From NCBI GenBank assembly GCA_964036315.1, contig CAXIWW010000817.1, forward strand, positions 3,383,501 through 3,447,500: a stretch of 64,000 nucleotides of DNA, in the 5' to 3' direction. A program made the translations under genes and the position numbers. This DNA is from Acanthosepion esculentum (taxonomy: Eukaryota > Mollusca > Cephalopoda > Sepiida > Sepiidae). Positions within the stretch are counted from its first letter, which is position 1; each line of letters starts with the position of its first letter. Shown here piece after piece: positions 24,448 to 37,870 of this stretch. The notes below the pieces were generated by a model. It saw only the letters and a program-made list of their open reading frames with translations, did not search any database and was not told the origin of the DNA.

Positions 24448-27400
24448 TAGTGTTTTTTTTTAGTGGGGGGTCACTATTTGCTCATAGCTGGAACAATTTG
24501 TGATCAGAAGCCTTGCTGTCAGATGTAGTTTATAGTCATACCTAGGAATAGTTGGCACTGTGGTGCTGTTGCCACTTTTGCTATCAGCTGTTGGCCCTTT
24601 TGCTATCAGCTGTTGGCACTTTTGCTATCAGCTGTTGGCACTTTTGCTATCAGCTGTTGGCAATTTGCTATCAGCTTTTGGCACTTTTGCTATCAGCTGT
24701 GGTGCTGTTGGCAGTTTTGCTATGAACTGGTGTTGTTCGCAAGTTTTTATATAAACATGTATTTTTATACTTTCATAGTGGTTTTTTTTTAGTCGGGGAT
24801 CACTATTTGCTCATAGCTGGGACACTTTCTGATCAGAAGCCTTGCTTTCAGATGTAGTTTATAGTCATAACTAGGACTTGTTGGCACTGTGGTGCTGTTG
24901 GCACTTTTGCTATCAGCTCTTGGCACTTTTGCTATCAGCTGTTGGCACTTTTGGTATCAGCTGTTGGCACTTTTGCTATCAGCTGTTGGCACTTTTGTTA
25001 TCAGCTTTTGCCACTTTTGGTATCAGCTGTTGGCACTTTTGCTATCAGCTGTTGGCACTTTTGATATCAGCTGTGGTGCAGTTGGCACTTTTGCTATAAA
25101 CTGGTGTTGTTCGCAGGTTTTTATATAAACATGTATTTTTATACTTTCATAAAGTATTTTTTTAGTGGGGGGTCACTATTTGCTCATAGGTTGGACCCTT
25201 TGTGATCAGAAGCCGTGCTGTCAGATGTAGTTTATAGTCATACCTAGAACTAGTTGGCACTGTGGTGCTGTTGGCACGTTTGCTATCAGCTGTTGGCACT
25301 TTTGCTATCAGCAGTTGACACTTTTGCTATCAGCTGTTGGCACTTTTGCTATCAGCTGTGGTGCTGTTGGCACTTTTGCTATCAACTGGTGTTGTTCGCA
25401 AGTTTTTATATAAACATGTATTTTTATACTTTCATAGATTTTTTTTTTAGTGCGGGGTCACAATTTGCTCATAGCTGGGACCATTTGTGATCAGAAGCCT
25501 TGCTGTCAGTGTAGTTTATAGTCATACCTAGGACTAGTTGGCACTTTGTTGCTGTTGGCACTTTTTCTATCAGCTGTTGGCACTTTTGCTATCAGCTGTT
25601 GGCACTTTTGCTATAAGCTGTTTGCACTTTTGCTATCAGCTGTTGGCACTTTTGCTATCAGCTGTGGTGCTGTTGTCACTTTTGCTATCAACTGCTGTTG
25701 TTTGCAAGTTTTTATATAAACATGTATTTTTATACTTTCATAGTGTTTTTTTTTTTAGTGGGGTGTCACTATTTGCTAAAAGCTTGGACCCTTTGTGATC
25801 AGAAGCCTTGCTGTCAGATGTAGTTTATAGTCATACCTAGGACTATTTGGCACTGTGGTGCTGTTGGCACTTATGGTATCAGCTGTTGGCAATTTTGCTA
25901 TCAGCTGTTGGCATTTTTGCTATCAGCTGTTGAAACTTTTTCTATCAACTGGTGTTGTTAGCAAGTTTTTATATAAATATGTATTTTTATACATTCATAG
26001 TGTTTTTTTTTTAGTGGGGGGTCACTATTTGCTCGTAGCTTGGAAACTTTGTGATCAGAAGCCTTGCTGTCAGATGTAGTTTATAGTCATACCTACGACT
26101 AGTTGGCACTGTGGTGCTGTTGGTACTTTTGCTATCAGCTGTTGGCAATTTGCTATCAGCTTTTGGCAATTTTGCTATCAGCTGTGGTGCTGTTGGCACT
26201 TTTGATATCAACTGGTGTTGTTCGCAAGTTTTTATATATACATGTATTTTTATACTTTCATAGTGTTTTTTTTTAGTGGGTGGTCACTATTTGATCATAG
26301 CTGGGACCCTTTGTGATCAGAAGCCTAGCTGTCAGATGTAGTTTATAGTCATACCTAGGACTAGTTGGCACTGTGGTGCTGTTGGCACTTTTGCTATCAG
26401 ATGTTGGCACTTTTGCTATCAGCTGTTGGCGCTTTTCCTATCAGCTGTTGGCACTTTTGGTATCAGCAGTTGGCACTTTTGCTATCAGCTGTTGGCACTC
26501 TTGCTATCAGCTGTTGGCACTTTTGCTATCAGCTGTGGTGCTGTTGGCACTTTTGCTATCAACTGGTGTTGTTCGCAAGTTTTTATATAAACATGTATTT
26601 TTATACTTTAATAGTGGTTTTTTTTTTAGTGGGGTGTCACTATTTTCTCATAGCTGGGACCCTTTGTGATCAGAAGCCTTGCTGTCAGATGTAGTTTATA
26701 GTCATAAATAGGACTTGTTGGCACTGTGGTGCTGTTGGCACTTTTGCTATCAGCTGTTGGCACTTTTGCTATCAGCTGTTGGCACTTTTGCTATCAGCTG
26801 TTGGCACTTTTGCTATCAGCTGTTGGCACTTTTGGTATCAGCTGTTGGCACTTTTGCTATCAGCTGTTGGCACTTTTGATATCAGCTGTGTTGCAGTTGG
26901 CACTTTTGCTATCAACTGGTGTTGTTCGCAGGTTTTTATATAAACATGTATTTTTATATTTTCATAGAGTATTTTTTTTAGTGGGGGGTCACTATTTGCT
27001 CATAGGTGGGACCCTTTGTGATCAGAAGCCTTGCTGTCAGATGTAGTTTATAGTCATACCTAGAACTAGTTGGCACTGTGGTGCTGTTGGCACTTTTGCT
27101 ATCAGCTGTTGGCACTTTTGCTATCAGCTGTGGTGCTGTTGGCACTTTTGCTATCAACTGGTGTTGTTCTCAAGTTTTTATATAAACATTTTTTTATGCT
27201 TTCATAGTGTTTTTTTTTAGTGGGGGGTCACTATTTGCTCATACCTGGGACCCTTTGAGATCAGAAGCGTTGCTGTCGGATGTAGTTTATAGTTATACCT
27301 AGGACTAGTTGGCACTTTGGTGCTGTTGGCACTTTTGCTATCAGCTGTTGGCACTTTTGCTATCAGCTGTTGGCACTTTTGCTATCAGCTGTCGGCACTT

Positions 27401-28326
27401 TTGCTATCAGCTGTGGTGCTGTTGGCACTTTTGCTATCAACTGGTGTTTTTCGCAATTTTTTATATAAACATGTATTTTTATACTTTCATAGTATTTTTT
27501 TTTTAGTGGGGGTCACTATTTGCTCAGAGCTGGGACCCATTGTGATCAGAAGCCTTGCTGTCAAATGTAGTTTATAGTCATACCTAGGACTAGTTGGCAC
27601 TGTGGTGCTGTTGGCACTTTTGCTATCAGCTGTTGGCACTTTTGCTATCAGCTTTTGGCACTTGTGCTATCAGCTGTTGGCACTTTTGCTATCAGCTGTT
27701 TGAACTTTTGCTATCAACTGGTGTTGTTCGCAAGCTTTTATATAAACATGTATTTTTATAATTTCATAGTGTTTTTTTTTAGTGGGGGTTCACTATTTGC
27801 TCGTAGCTGGGACCCTTTGTGATCAGAAGCCTTGCTGTCAGATGTAGTTTAAAGTCATGCCTTGGACTAGTTGGCACTTTGTTGCTGTTGGCACTTTTTC
27901 TATCAGCTGTTGGTATTTTTCTATCAGCTGTTTGCACTTTTGCTATCAGCTGTTTGCACTTTTGCTACCAGCTGTTGGCACTTTTGCTACCAGCTGTGGT
28001 GCTGTTGTCACTTTTGCTATCAACTGCTGTTGTTTGCAAGTTTTTATATAAACATGTATTTTTATACTTTCATATTGTTTTTTTTTTAGTGGGGTGTCAC
28101 TATTTGCTAAAAGCTGGGACCCTTTGTGATCAGAAGCTTTGCTGTCAGATGTAGTTTATAGTCATACCTAGGACTAGTTGGCACTGTGGTGCTGTTGGCA
28201 CTTTTGCTATCAGCTGTTGGCACTTTTGCTATCAGCTGTTGGCACTTTTGCTATCAGCTCTGGTGCTGTTTGCACTTTTGCTATCAACTTGTGTTGTTCG
28301 CAATTTTTTATATAAACATGTTTTTT
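24448..28326 (+). repeat. Array A, segment with about 13 cores
   Basis: Regular composite units resume in the + orientation straight after the inverted copy. CTGCTGTTGTTTGCAAG cores at about 25,700 and 28,035 have lost the single core CpG. The GTCAGTGTAG variant recurs near 25,507. Short units alternate with runs of up to about a dozen 22-mers. Confidence 0.87.
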
Positions 28327-28962
28327 TATACTTTCATCGTGTTTTTTTTTAGTGGGGGGTCACTATTTGCTAATAGCTTGGACACTGTGATCAGAAGCCT
28401 TGCTGTCAGATGTAGTTAATAGTCATACCTAGGAATAGTTGGCACTGTGGTGCTGTTGGCACTTTTGCTATCAGCTGTTGGCACTTTCGCTATCAGCTGT
28501 TGGCACTTTTGCTATCAGCTTTTGGCACTTTTGCTATCAGCTCTGGTGCTGTTTGCACTTTTGCTATCAACTTGTGTTTTTCGCAATTTTTTATATAAAC
28601 ATGTTTTTTTATACTTTCAAAGTGTTTTTTGTTTTAATGGGGAGTCACTATTTGCTCATAGCTGGGACAATTTATGATCGGAAGCCTTGTTGTCAGATGT
28701 AGTTTATAGTCATACCTAGGACTAGTTGGCACAGTGGTGCTGTTGGCACTTTTGCTATCAGCTGTTGGCACTTTTGCTATCAGCTGTTGGCACTTTTGCT
28801 ATCAGCTGTTGGCACTTATGGTATCAGCTGTTGGCACTTTTGCTATCAGCTGTTGGCACTTTTGCTATCAGCGGTTTGCACTTTTGCTATTAGCTGTGGT
28901 GCTGTTGTCACTTTTGCTATCAACTGCTGTTGTTTGCAAGTTTTTATATAAATATGTATTTT
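28327..28962 (+). repeat. Array A tandem duplication (offset 636 bp), copy 1
   Basis: Two-unit block repeated next door. Shared private variants are TTTCATCGTG (28,331 and 28,967), TAATAGCTTGGACACTGTG (28,371 and 29,007), GTAGTTAATAG and a TTTTTTGTTTTAATGGGGAG T-tract. Confidence 0.85.
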
Positions 28963-29390
28963 TATACTTTCATCGTGTTTTTTTTTAGTGGGGGGTCACT
29001 ATTTGCTAATAGCTTGGACACTGTGATCAGAAGCCTTGCTGTCAGATGTAGTTAATAGTCATACCTAGGAATAGTTGGCACTGTGGTGCTGTTGGCACTT
29101 TTGCTATCAGCTGTTGGCACTTTCGCTAACAGCTGTTGGCACTTTTGCTATCAGCTTTTGGCACTTTTGCTATCAGCTCTGGTGCTGTTTGCACTTTTGC
29201 TATCAACTTGTGTTGTTCGCAATTTTTTATATAAACATGTTTTTTTATACTTTCAAAATGTTTTTTGTTTTAATGGGGAGTCACTATTTGCTCATAGCTG
29301 GGACCCTTTATGATCGGAAGCCTTGTTGTCAGATGAAGTTTATAGTCATACCTAGGACTAGTTGGCACAGTGGTGCTGTTGGCACTTTTG
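28963..29390 (+). repeat. Array A tandem duplication (offset 636 bp), copy 2 (partial)
   Basis: Second copy of the block, matching up to the CACAGTGGTGCTG marker near 29,367, after which the minisatellite runs diverge. Confidence 0.82.
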
Positions 29391-32300
29391 CTATCAACTG
29401 TTGGCACTTTTGCTATCAGCTGTTGGCACTTTTGCTATCAGCTGTTGGCAGAGTGTTGTTCGCAAGTTTTTATATAAACAAGTATTTTTATACTTTCATA
29501 GTGTTTTTTTTTTTAGTGGGTGTCACTATTTGGTCATAGCTTGGACCCTTTGTGATCAGAAGCCTTGCTGTCAGATGTAGTTTATAGTCATACCTAGGAC
29601 TAGTTGGCACTGTGGTGTTGTTGGCACTTTGCTATCAGCTGTTGGCACTTTTGCTATCACCTGTTGGCATATTTGCTATCAGCTGTTGGCACTTTTGCTA
29701 TCAGCTGTGGTGCTGTTTGCACTTTTGCTATCAACTGGTGTTGTTCGCAATTTTTTATATAAACATGTATTTTTATACATTCATAATGTTTTTTTTTTAG
29801 TGGGGGTTCACTATTTGCTCATAGCTGCGACACTTTGATGTAGTTTATAATAGTACCTAGGACTAGTTGGCACTGTGGTGCTGTTGGCACTTTTGCTATT
29901 AGCTGTTGGCACTTTTGCTATCAGCTGTTGGCACTTTTGCTATCAGCTGTAGTGCTGTTGGCACTTTTGCAATTAACTGGTGTTGTTCGCAAGTTTTTAC
30001 ATAAACATGTATTTTTATAATTTCATAGTGTTATTTTTTAGTGGGGGGTCACTATTTGCTCATAGCTGGGACCCTTTGTGATCAGAAACCTTGCTGTCAG
30101 ATGTAGTTTATAGTCATACCTAGGACAAGTTTGGAACAGTGGTGCTGTTGGCACTTTTGCTATCAGCTCTTGGCACTTTTGCTATCACCATTTGGCACTT
30201 TTGGTATCAGCTGTTGGCACTTTTGCTATCAGCTGTTGGCACTTTTGTTATCAGCTGTTGGCACTTTTGCTATCAACTGGTGTTGTTCGCAAGTTTTTAT
30301 ATAAACATGTATTTTTATACTTTCATAGTGTTTTTTTTTAGTGGGAGGACACTATTTGCTCATAGCTGGGACCCATTGTGATCAGAAGCCTTGCTGTCAG
30401 ATGTAGTTTATAGTCATACCTAGGACTAGTTGGTTCTGTGTTGCTGTTGGCACTTTTGCTATCAGCTGTTGGCAATTTTGCTATCAGCTGTTGGCACTTT
30501 TGCTATCAGATGTGGTGCTGTTTGCACTTTTGCTATCAGCTGTTGGCACTTTTGGTATCAGCTGTTGGAACTTTTGCTATCAGCTGTTGGCACTTTTGCT
30601 ATCAGCTTTTTGCACTTTTGGTATCAGCTGTTGGCACTTTTGCTATCAGCTGTTGGCACTTTTGCTATCAGCTTTTGGCACTTTTGGTATCAGGTGTTGG
30701 CACTTCTGCTATCAGCTGTTGGCACCTTTGCTATCAGCTGTGGTGCTGTTGGCACTTTTGCTATCAACTGGTGTTGTTCGCAAGTTTTTATATAAACATG
30801 TATTTTTAAACTTTCATAGTGTTTTTTTTTAGTGGGGGGTCACTATTTGCTCATAGCTGGGACACTTTGTGATCAGAAGCCTTGCTGTCAGATGTAGTTT
30901 ATAGTCATACCTAGGACTAGTTGGCACTGTGGTGCTGTTGGCAATTTTGCTATCAGCTGTTGGCACTTTTGCTATCAGCTGTTGGCACTTTTGCTATCAG
31001 CTGTTGGCACTTTTGCTATCAGCTGTGGTGCTGTTAGCACTTTTGCTATCAAATGGTGTTGTTCGCAAGTTTTCATATAAAAATGTATTTTTATAATTTC
31101 ATAGTGTTTTTTTTTAGTGGGGGGTCACTATTTGCTCATAGTTGGGACCCTTTGTGATCAGAAGCCTTGCTGTCAGATGTAGTTTATAGTCATACCTTGG
31201 ACTAGTTGGCCCTCTGGTGCTGTTGGCACTTTTGCTATCAGCTGTTGGCACTTTTGCTATCAGCTGTTGGCACTCTTGCTATCAGCTGTGGTACTGTTGG
31301 CACTTTTGCTATCAACTGGTGTTGTTCGCAAGTTTTTTTATAAACATGTATTTTTAAACATTCATAGTGTTTTTTTTTTTTTAGTGGGGTGTCACTATTT
31401 GCTCATAGCTGGGAACATTTGTGATCAGAAGCCTTGCTGTCAGATGTAGTTTATAGTCATACCTAGGACTATTTGGCACTGTGGTGCTGTTGGCACTTTT
31501 GCTATCAGCTGTTGGCACTTTTGCTATCAGCTGTTGGCACATTTGCTATCAGCTGTTGGCACTTTTGCTAACAGCTGTGGTACTGTTGGCACTTTTGCTA
31601 TCAACTGGTGTTGTTCGCAAGTTTTTATATAAACATGTATTTTTATACATTCATAGTGTTTTTTTTTTAGTGGGGGGTCACTATTTGCTCATAGCTGGGA
31701 ACCTTTGTGATCAGAAGCCTTGCTATCAGATGTAGTTTATAGTCATACCTAGGACTAGTTGTCTCTGTGGTGCTGTTGGCACTTTTGCTATCAGCTGTTG
31801 GCACTTTTGCTATCAGCTGTTGGCACTTTTGCTATCAGCTCTTGGCACTTTTGCTATCAGCTGTGGTGCTGTTGGCACTTTTGCTATCATCTGGTGTTGT
31901 TCGCAAGTTTTTATATAAATATGTATTTTTATACTTTCATAGTGTTTTTTTTTAGTGGGGGGTCACTATTTGCTCATAGCTGGGACCTTTTGTGATCAGA
32001 AGCCGTGCTGTCAGATGTAGTTTATAGTCATACCTAGGACTAGTTGGCCCTGTGGTGCTGTTGGCACTTTTGCTATCAGCTGTTGGTACTTTTGCTATCA
32101 GCTGTTGGTACTTTTGCTATCAGCTGTTGGCACTTTTGCTATCAGCTGTGGTACTGTTGGCACTTTTGCTATCAACTGGTGTTGTTCGCAAGTTTTTATA
32201 TAAACATGTATTTTTAGACATTCATAGTGTTTTTTTTTTTTAGTTGGGTGTCACTATTTGCTCATAGCTTGGACCCTTTGTGATCAGAAGCCTTGCTGTC

Positions 32301-35300
32301 AGATGTAGTTTATAGTCATACCTAGGACTAGTTGGATCTGTGGTGCTGTTGGCACTTTTGCTATCAGCTGTTGGCACTTTTGCTATCAGCTGTTGGTACT
32401 ATTGCTATCAGCTGTGGTGCTGTTGACACTTTTGCTATCAACTGGTGTTATTCGCAAGTTTTTATATAAACATGTATTTTTATACTTTCATAATGTTTTT
32501 TTTTTTAGTGGGGGGTCACTATTTGCTCATAGCTGGGGCCCTTTGTGATCAGAAGCCTTGCTGTCAGATGTAGTTTATAGTCATACCTAGGACTAGTTGG
32601 CCCTGTGGTGCTGTTGGCACTTTTGATATCAGCTCTTGGCACTTTTGCTATCAGCTCTTGGCACTTTTGCTATCAGCTGTTGGCACTTTTGCTATCAGCT
32701 GTTGGCACTTTTGCAATCAGCTGTGGTGCTGTTTTCACTTTTGCTATCAACTGGTGTTGTTCGCAAGTTTTCCTATAAATATGTATTTTTATACTTTCAT
32801 AGTGTTTTTTTTGTAATGGGGGGTCACTATTTGCTCATAGCTGGGACCCTTTGTGATCAGAAGCCTTGCTGTCAGATGTAGTTTATAGTCATACCTAGGA
32901 CTAGTTGGCCCTGTGGTGCTGTTGGCACTTTTGCTATGCCGCTGTTGGCACTTTTGCTATCAGCTGTTGGCACTTTTGCTATCAGCTGTTGGCACTTTTG
33001 CTATCAGCTGTTGGCACTTTTGCTATCAGCTGTGGTACTGTTGGCACTTTTGCTATCAACTGGTGTTGTTCGCAAGTTTTTATATAAACATGTATTTTAA
33101 ACATACATAGTGTTTTTTTTTTTTAGTGGGGTGTCACTATTTGCTCATGGATGGGACCCTTTGTGATCAGAAGCCTTGCTCTCAGATGTAGTTTATAGTC
33201 ATACCTAGGACTAGTTGGAACTGTGGTGCTGTTTGCACTTTTGCTATCAGCTGTTGGCACTTTTGCTATCAGCTGTTGGCACTTTTGCTATCAACTGTGG
33301 TGCTGTTGGCACTTTTGGTATCAACTGGTGTTGTTCGCAGATTTTTATATAAACATGTATTTTTATACTTTCATAGTGTTTTTTTTTTAGTGGGGTGTCA
33401 CAATGGGCTCATTGCTGGGACCCTTTGTGATCAGATACCTTGCTGTCAGATGTAGTTTATAGTCATACCTAGGACTAGTTGGCACTTTGGTGCTGTTGGC
33501 ACTTTTGCTATCAGCTGTTGGCACTTTTGCTATCAGCTGTTGGCACTTTTGCTATCAGCTGTTGGCACTTTTGCTATCAGCTGTGGTGCTGTTGGCACAT
33601 TTGCTATCAACTGGTGTTGTTCTCAAGTTTTTATATAAACATGTATTTTTATATTTTCAGAGTTTTTTTTTTAGTGGGGGGTCTCTATTTGCTCATAGCT
33701 GGGACCCTTTGTGATCAGAAGCCTTTCTGTCATATGTAGTTTATAGTCATACCTAGGACTAGTTGGCACTGAGGTGCTGTTGGCACTTTTGCTATCAGCT
33801 GTTGGCAATTTTGCTATCAGCTGTTGACAATTTTGCTATAAGATTTTGGCACGTTTGGTATCAGCTGTTGGCACATTTGCTATCAGCTGTTGTGCTGTTG
33901 ACACTTTTGCTATCAACTTGTGTTGTTCGCAAGTTTTTATATAAACATGTATTTTTATACTTTCATAGAGATTTTTTATTTAGTGGGGGGTCACTATTTG
34001 CTCATAGCTGGGACCCTTTGTGATCAGAAGCCTAGCTGTCAGATGTAGTTTATAATCGTACCTAGGAATAGTTGGATCTGTGGTGCTGTTGGCACTTTTG
34101 CTATCAGCTGTTGGCACATTTGCTATCAGCTGTTGGCACTTTTGCTATCAGCTGTTGGCACTTTTGCTATCAGCTGTTGGCACTTTTGCTATCAGCTGTG
34201 GTACTGTTGGCACTTTTACTATCAACTGGTGTTGTTCGCAACTTTTTATATAAACATGTATTTTTATACATTCATAGTGTTTTTTTTTTAGTGGAGTGTC
34301 ACTATTTGCTCATAGCTGGGAACCTTTGTGATCAGAAGCCTTGCTGTCTGAGGTAGTTTATAGTTAACTAGGACTAGTTGGCACTGTGGTGCTGTTGGCA
34401 CTTTTGCTATCAGCTGTTGGCACTTTTGCTATCAGCTGTTGGCACTTTTGCTATCAGCTGTGGTGCTGTTGGCACTTTTGCTATCAACTGGTGTTGTTCG
34501 CAAGTTTTTATATAAACATGTATTTTTATACTTACATAGAGTTTTTTTGTTAGTGGGGGTCACTATTTGCTCATAGCTGGGACCCTTTGTGATCAGAAGC
34601 CTTGCTGTCAGATGTAGTTTATAGTCATACCTAGGACTAGTTGGCACTGTGGTGCTGTTGGCACTTTTGCTATCAGCTGTTGGCACGTTTGCTATCAGCT
34701 GTTGGCACTTTTGCTATCAGCTGTTGGCACTTTTGCTATCAGCTGTGGTGCTGTTGGCACTTTTGCTATCAACTGGTGTTGTTCGCAAGTTTTTATATAA
34801 ACATGTATTTTTATACTTTCATAGAGATTTTTTTTTAGTGCGGGGTCACTATTTGCTCATAGCTGGGACCCTTTTTTTATCAGAAGCCTTCCTGTCAGAT
34901 GTAGTTTATAGTCATACCTAGGACTAGTTGGCACTGTGGTGCTGTTGGCACTTTTGCTATCAACTGTTGGCACTTTTCCTATTAGCTGTTGGCACTTTTG
35001 CTATCAGCTGTTGGCACTTTTGCTATCAGCTGTGGTGCTGTTGGCACTTTTGCTATCAACTGGTGTTGTTCGCAAGTATTTATATAAACATGTATTTTTA
35101 TACTTTCATATTTTTTTTGTTTTTAGTGGGGGGTCACTATTTGCTCATAGCTGGGACCATTTGTGATCAGAAGCCTTGCTGTCAGAATAGTTTATAGTCA
35201 TACCTAGGACTAGTTGGCACTGTGGTGCGGGTGGAACTTTTGCTATCAGCTGTTGGCACTTTTGCTATCAGCTGTTGGCACATTTTGTATCAGCTGTTGG

Positions 35301-35882
35301 CACTTTTGCTATCAGCTGTGGTGCTGTTGGCACTTTTGCTATCAACTGGTGTTGTTCGCAAGTTTTCATATAAACATGTATTTTTATACTTTCATAGTGT
35401 TTTTTTTAGTGGGGGGTCACTATTTGCTCATAGCTGGGACCATTTGTGATCAGAAGCCTTGCTGTCAGATGTAGTTTATAGTCATACCTAGGACTAGTTG
35501 GCACTGAGGTGCTGCTGGCACTTTTGCTATCAGCTGTTGGCACTTTTGCTATCAGCTGTGGTGCTGTTGACACTTTTGCTATCAACTGGTGTTGTTCGCA
35601 AGTTTTTATATAAACATGTATTTTTATACTTTCATAGTGTTTTTTTTTTTAGTGGGGGGTCACTATTTGCTCATAGCTGGGAACCTTTGTGATCAGAAGC
35701 CTTGCTGTCAGATGTAGTTTATAATCATACCTAGGACTAGTTGGCACTGTGGTGCTGTTGGCACTTTTGCTATCAGCTGTTGGCACTTTTGCTATCAGCT
35801 GTTGGCACTTTTGTTATCAGCTGTTGGCAATTTTGCTATCAGCTGTTGGCAATTATGCTATAAGCTTTTGGCACGTTTGGTA
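29391..35882 (+). repeat. Array A, segment with about 22 cores
   Basis: Composite units with several local subtypes. GTGGTACTG replaces GTGGTGCTG near 31,290, 31,580, 32,150, 33,035 and 34,200. GGCCCTGTGG occurs near 31,207, 32,047, 32,600 and 32,908. Two cores carry deletions: near 29,838 about 22 bp (from GTGATCAG to CTGTCA) is missing, and near 34,370 the CATACC step is reduced. The core near 29,455 has lost the GTGGTGCTG and last 22-mer. The longest T-tract (about 13 T) is near 31,371. Confidence 0.87.
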
Positions 35883-36320
35883 TCAGCTGTTGGCACTTTT
35901 GCTATCAGCTGTAGTGCTGTTGGCCCTTTTGCTATAGACTGGTGTTGTTCGCAAGTTTTTATATAAACATGTATTTTTATACATTCATAGTGTTTTTTTT
36001 TTAGTTGGGGTCCCTATTTGCTCATAGCTGGGACCCTATGTGATAAGAAGCCTTGCAGTCATATGTAGTTTATAGTCATACCTAGCACTAGTTGGCAATG
36101 TGGTGCTGTTGGCACTTTTGCTATCAGCTTTTGGCATTTTGCTATCAGCTGTTGGCACTTTTGCTATCAGCTGTTGGCACTTTTGCTATCAGCTGTGTTG
36201 CTGTTGGCACTTTTGCTATCAACTGGTGTTGTTCGCAAGTTTTTATATAAACATGTATTTTTATACTTTCATAGTGTTTTTTTTTAGTGGGGGGTAACTA
36301 TTTGCTCATAGCTGGGACCC
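35883..36320 (+). repeat. Array A duplicated block (offset 1,988 bp), copy 1
   Basis: About 438 bp recur at 37,871-38,308. Private variants shared by both are CTATAGACTGG, AGTTGGGGTCCCTATTT, CTATGTGATAAGAAGCC and GCAGTCATATGTAG. Confidence 0.87.
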
Positions 36321-37870
36321 TTTGTGATCAGAAGCCTTGCTGACAGATGTAGTTTATAGTCATACCTAGGACTAGTTGGCAATGTGGTGCTGTTGGCACT
36401 TTTGCTATCAGCTGTTGGCACTTTTGCTATTAACTGGTGTTGTTCGCAAGTTTTTATATAAACATGTATTTTTATACTTTCATAGTGTTTTTTTTTTAGT
36501 GGGGGGTCACTATTTGCTCATAGCTGGGACCCTTTGTGATCAGAAGCCTTGCTGTCAGATGTAGTTTATTGTCATACCTAGGACTAGTTGGCAATGTGGT
36601 GCTGTTGGCACTTTTGCTATCAGCTGTTGGCATTTTGCTATCAGCTGTTGGCACTTTTGCCATCAGCTGTTGGCACTTTTGGTATCAGCTGTTGGCACTT
36701 TTGCTATCAGCTGTTGGCACTTTTGCTATCAGCTGTGGTGCTGTTGGCAATTTTGCTATCAACTGGTGTTGTTCGCAAGTTTTGATATAAACATGTATTT
36801 TTATACATTCATAGTGTTTTTTTTTTGGTGGGGGGGTTACTATTTGCTCATAGCTGGGACCATTTGTGATCAGAAGCCTTGCTGTCAGATGTAGTTTATA
36901 GTCATACCTAGGACTAGTTGGCAATGTTGTGCTGTTGGCACTTTTGCTATCAGCTGTTGGCACTTTTGCTATCAGCTGTTGGCACTTTTGCTATCAGCTG
37001 TGGTGCTTTTGGCACTTTTGCTATCAACTGGTGTTGTTCGCAAGTTTTTATATAAACATGTATTTTTATACTTTAATAGTGTTTTTTTTTTAGTGGCGGG
37101 TCACTATTTGCTCATAGCTGGGACCCTTTGTGATCAGAAGCCTTGCTGTCAGATGTAGTTTATAATCATACCTAGGACTAGTTGGCACTGTGGTGCTGTT
37201 GGCACTTTTGCTATCAGCTGTTGGCACTTTTGCTATCAGCTGTTGGCACTTTTGCTATCAGCTGTTGGCACTTTTGCTATCAGTTCTTGACACTTTTGCT
37301 GTCAGGTGTTGGTACTTTTGCCTTCAGCTGTGGTGCTGTTGGCACTTTTGCTATCAACTGGTGTTGTTCGTAAGTTTTTATATAAACATCTTTTTTTATA
37401 CTTTCATAATGTTTTTTTTTTAGTGGGGGCTCACTATTTGCTCATAGCTGGGACCCTTTGTGATCAGAAGCCTAGCTGACAGATGTAGTTTATAGTCATA
37501 CCTAGGACAAGTTGGCACTGTTGTGCTGTTGGCACTTTTGCTATCAGATGTTGGCTCTTTTGCTCTCAGCTGTTGAAACTTTTGCTATCAGCTGTTGGCA
37601 CTTTTGCTATGAGCTGTGGTGCTGTTGACACTTTTGCTATCAACTGGTGTTGTTCACAAGTTTTTATATAAACATGTATTTTTATACTTTCATAGTGTTT
37701 TTTTTAGTGGGGGGTCACTATTTGCTCATAGCTGGGACACTTTGTGATCACTAGCCTTTCTGTCAGATGTAGTTTATAGTCATACCTAGGACTAGTTGGC
37801 ACTGTGGTGCTGTTGGCACTTTTGCTATCAGCTTTTGGCATTTTGCTATCAGCTGTTGTCACTTTTGCTA
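36321..37870 (+). repeat. Array A, segment between the two copies of the 1,988-bp block
   Basis: Regular composite units with about six cores, among them the consensus-like core at 36,432-36,603. The run at 37,200-37,340 ends with unusual steps (CAGTTCTTGACAC, GTCAGGTGTTGGTAC, CCTTCAGC). Confidence 0.86.
36432..36603 (+). repeat. Array A core, near-consensus example (172 bp)
   Basis: This copy is close to the consensus core. In order it contains AACTGGTGTTGTTCGCAAG, a TATATAAACATG stretch, TATACTTTCATAGTG, a run of about ten T, AGTGGGGGGTCAC, CTCATAGCTGGGACCC, TGATCAGAAGCC, GTCAGATGTAGTTTAT, CATACCTAGGACTAGTTGG and finally GTGGTGCTG. The T-tract and the G-run after it vary by a few bases between copies. 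The palindromes TGATCA, CCTAGG and ACTAGT occur about once per unit. I do not recognise it as part of a known transposon or gene. Confidence 0.9.

Noticed and set aside
23666..24507. Shared GCTGGAACAATTTGTG variant at 23,666 and 24,487, as a possible 821-bp duplication linked to the inverted copy
   Set aside because: Sequence on both sides of the variant does not stay matched, so a specific duplication at that offset is not supported.
36432..36603. RNA polymerase III promoter boxes in the core (B-box-like GTTCGCAAG and GATCAGAAG; T-run as terminator)
   Set aside because: Both B-box candidates miss a conserved position, and no A-box match with correct spacing was found. No tRNA- or SINE-like fold is apparent.
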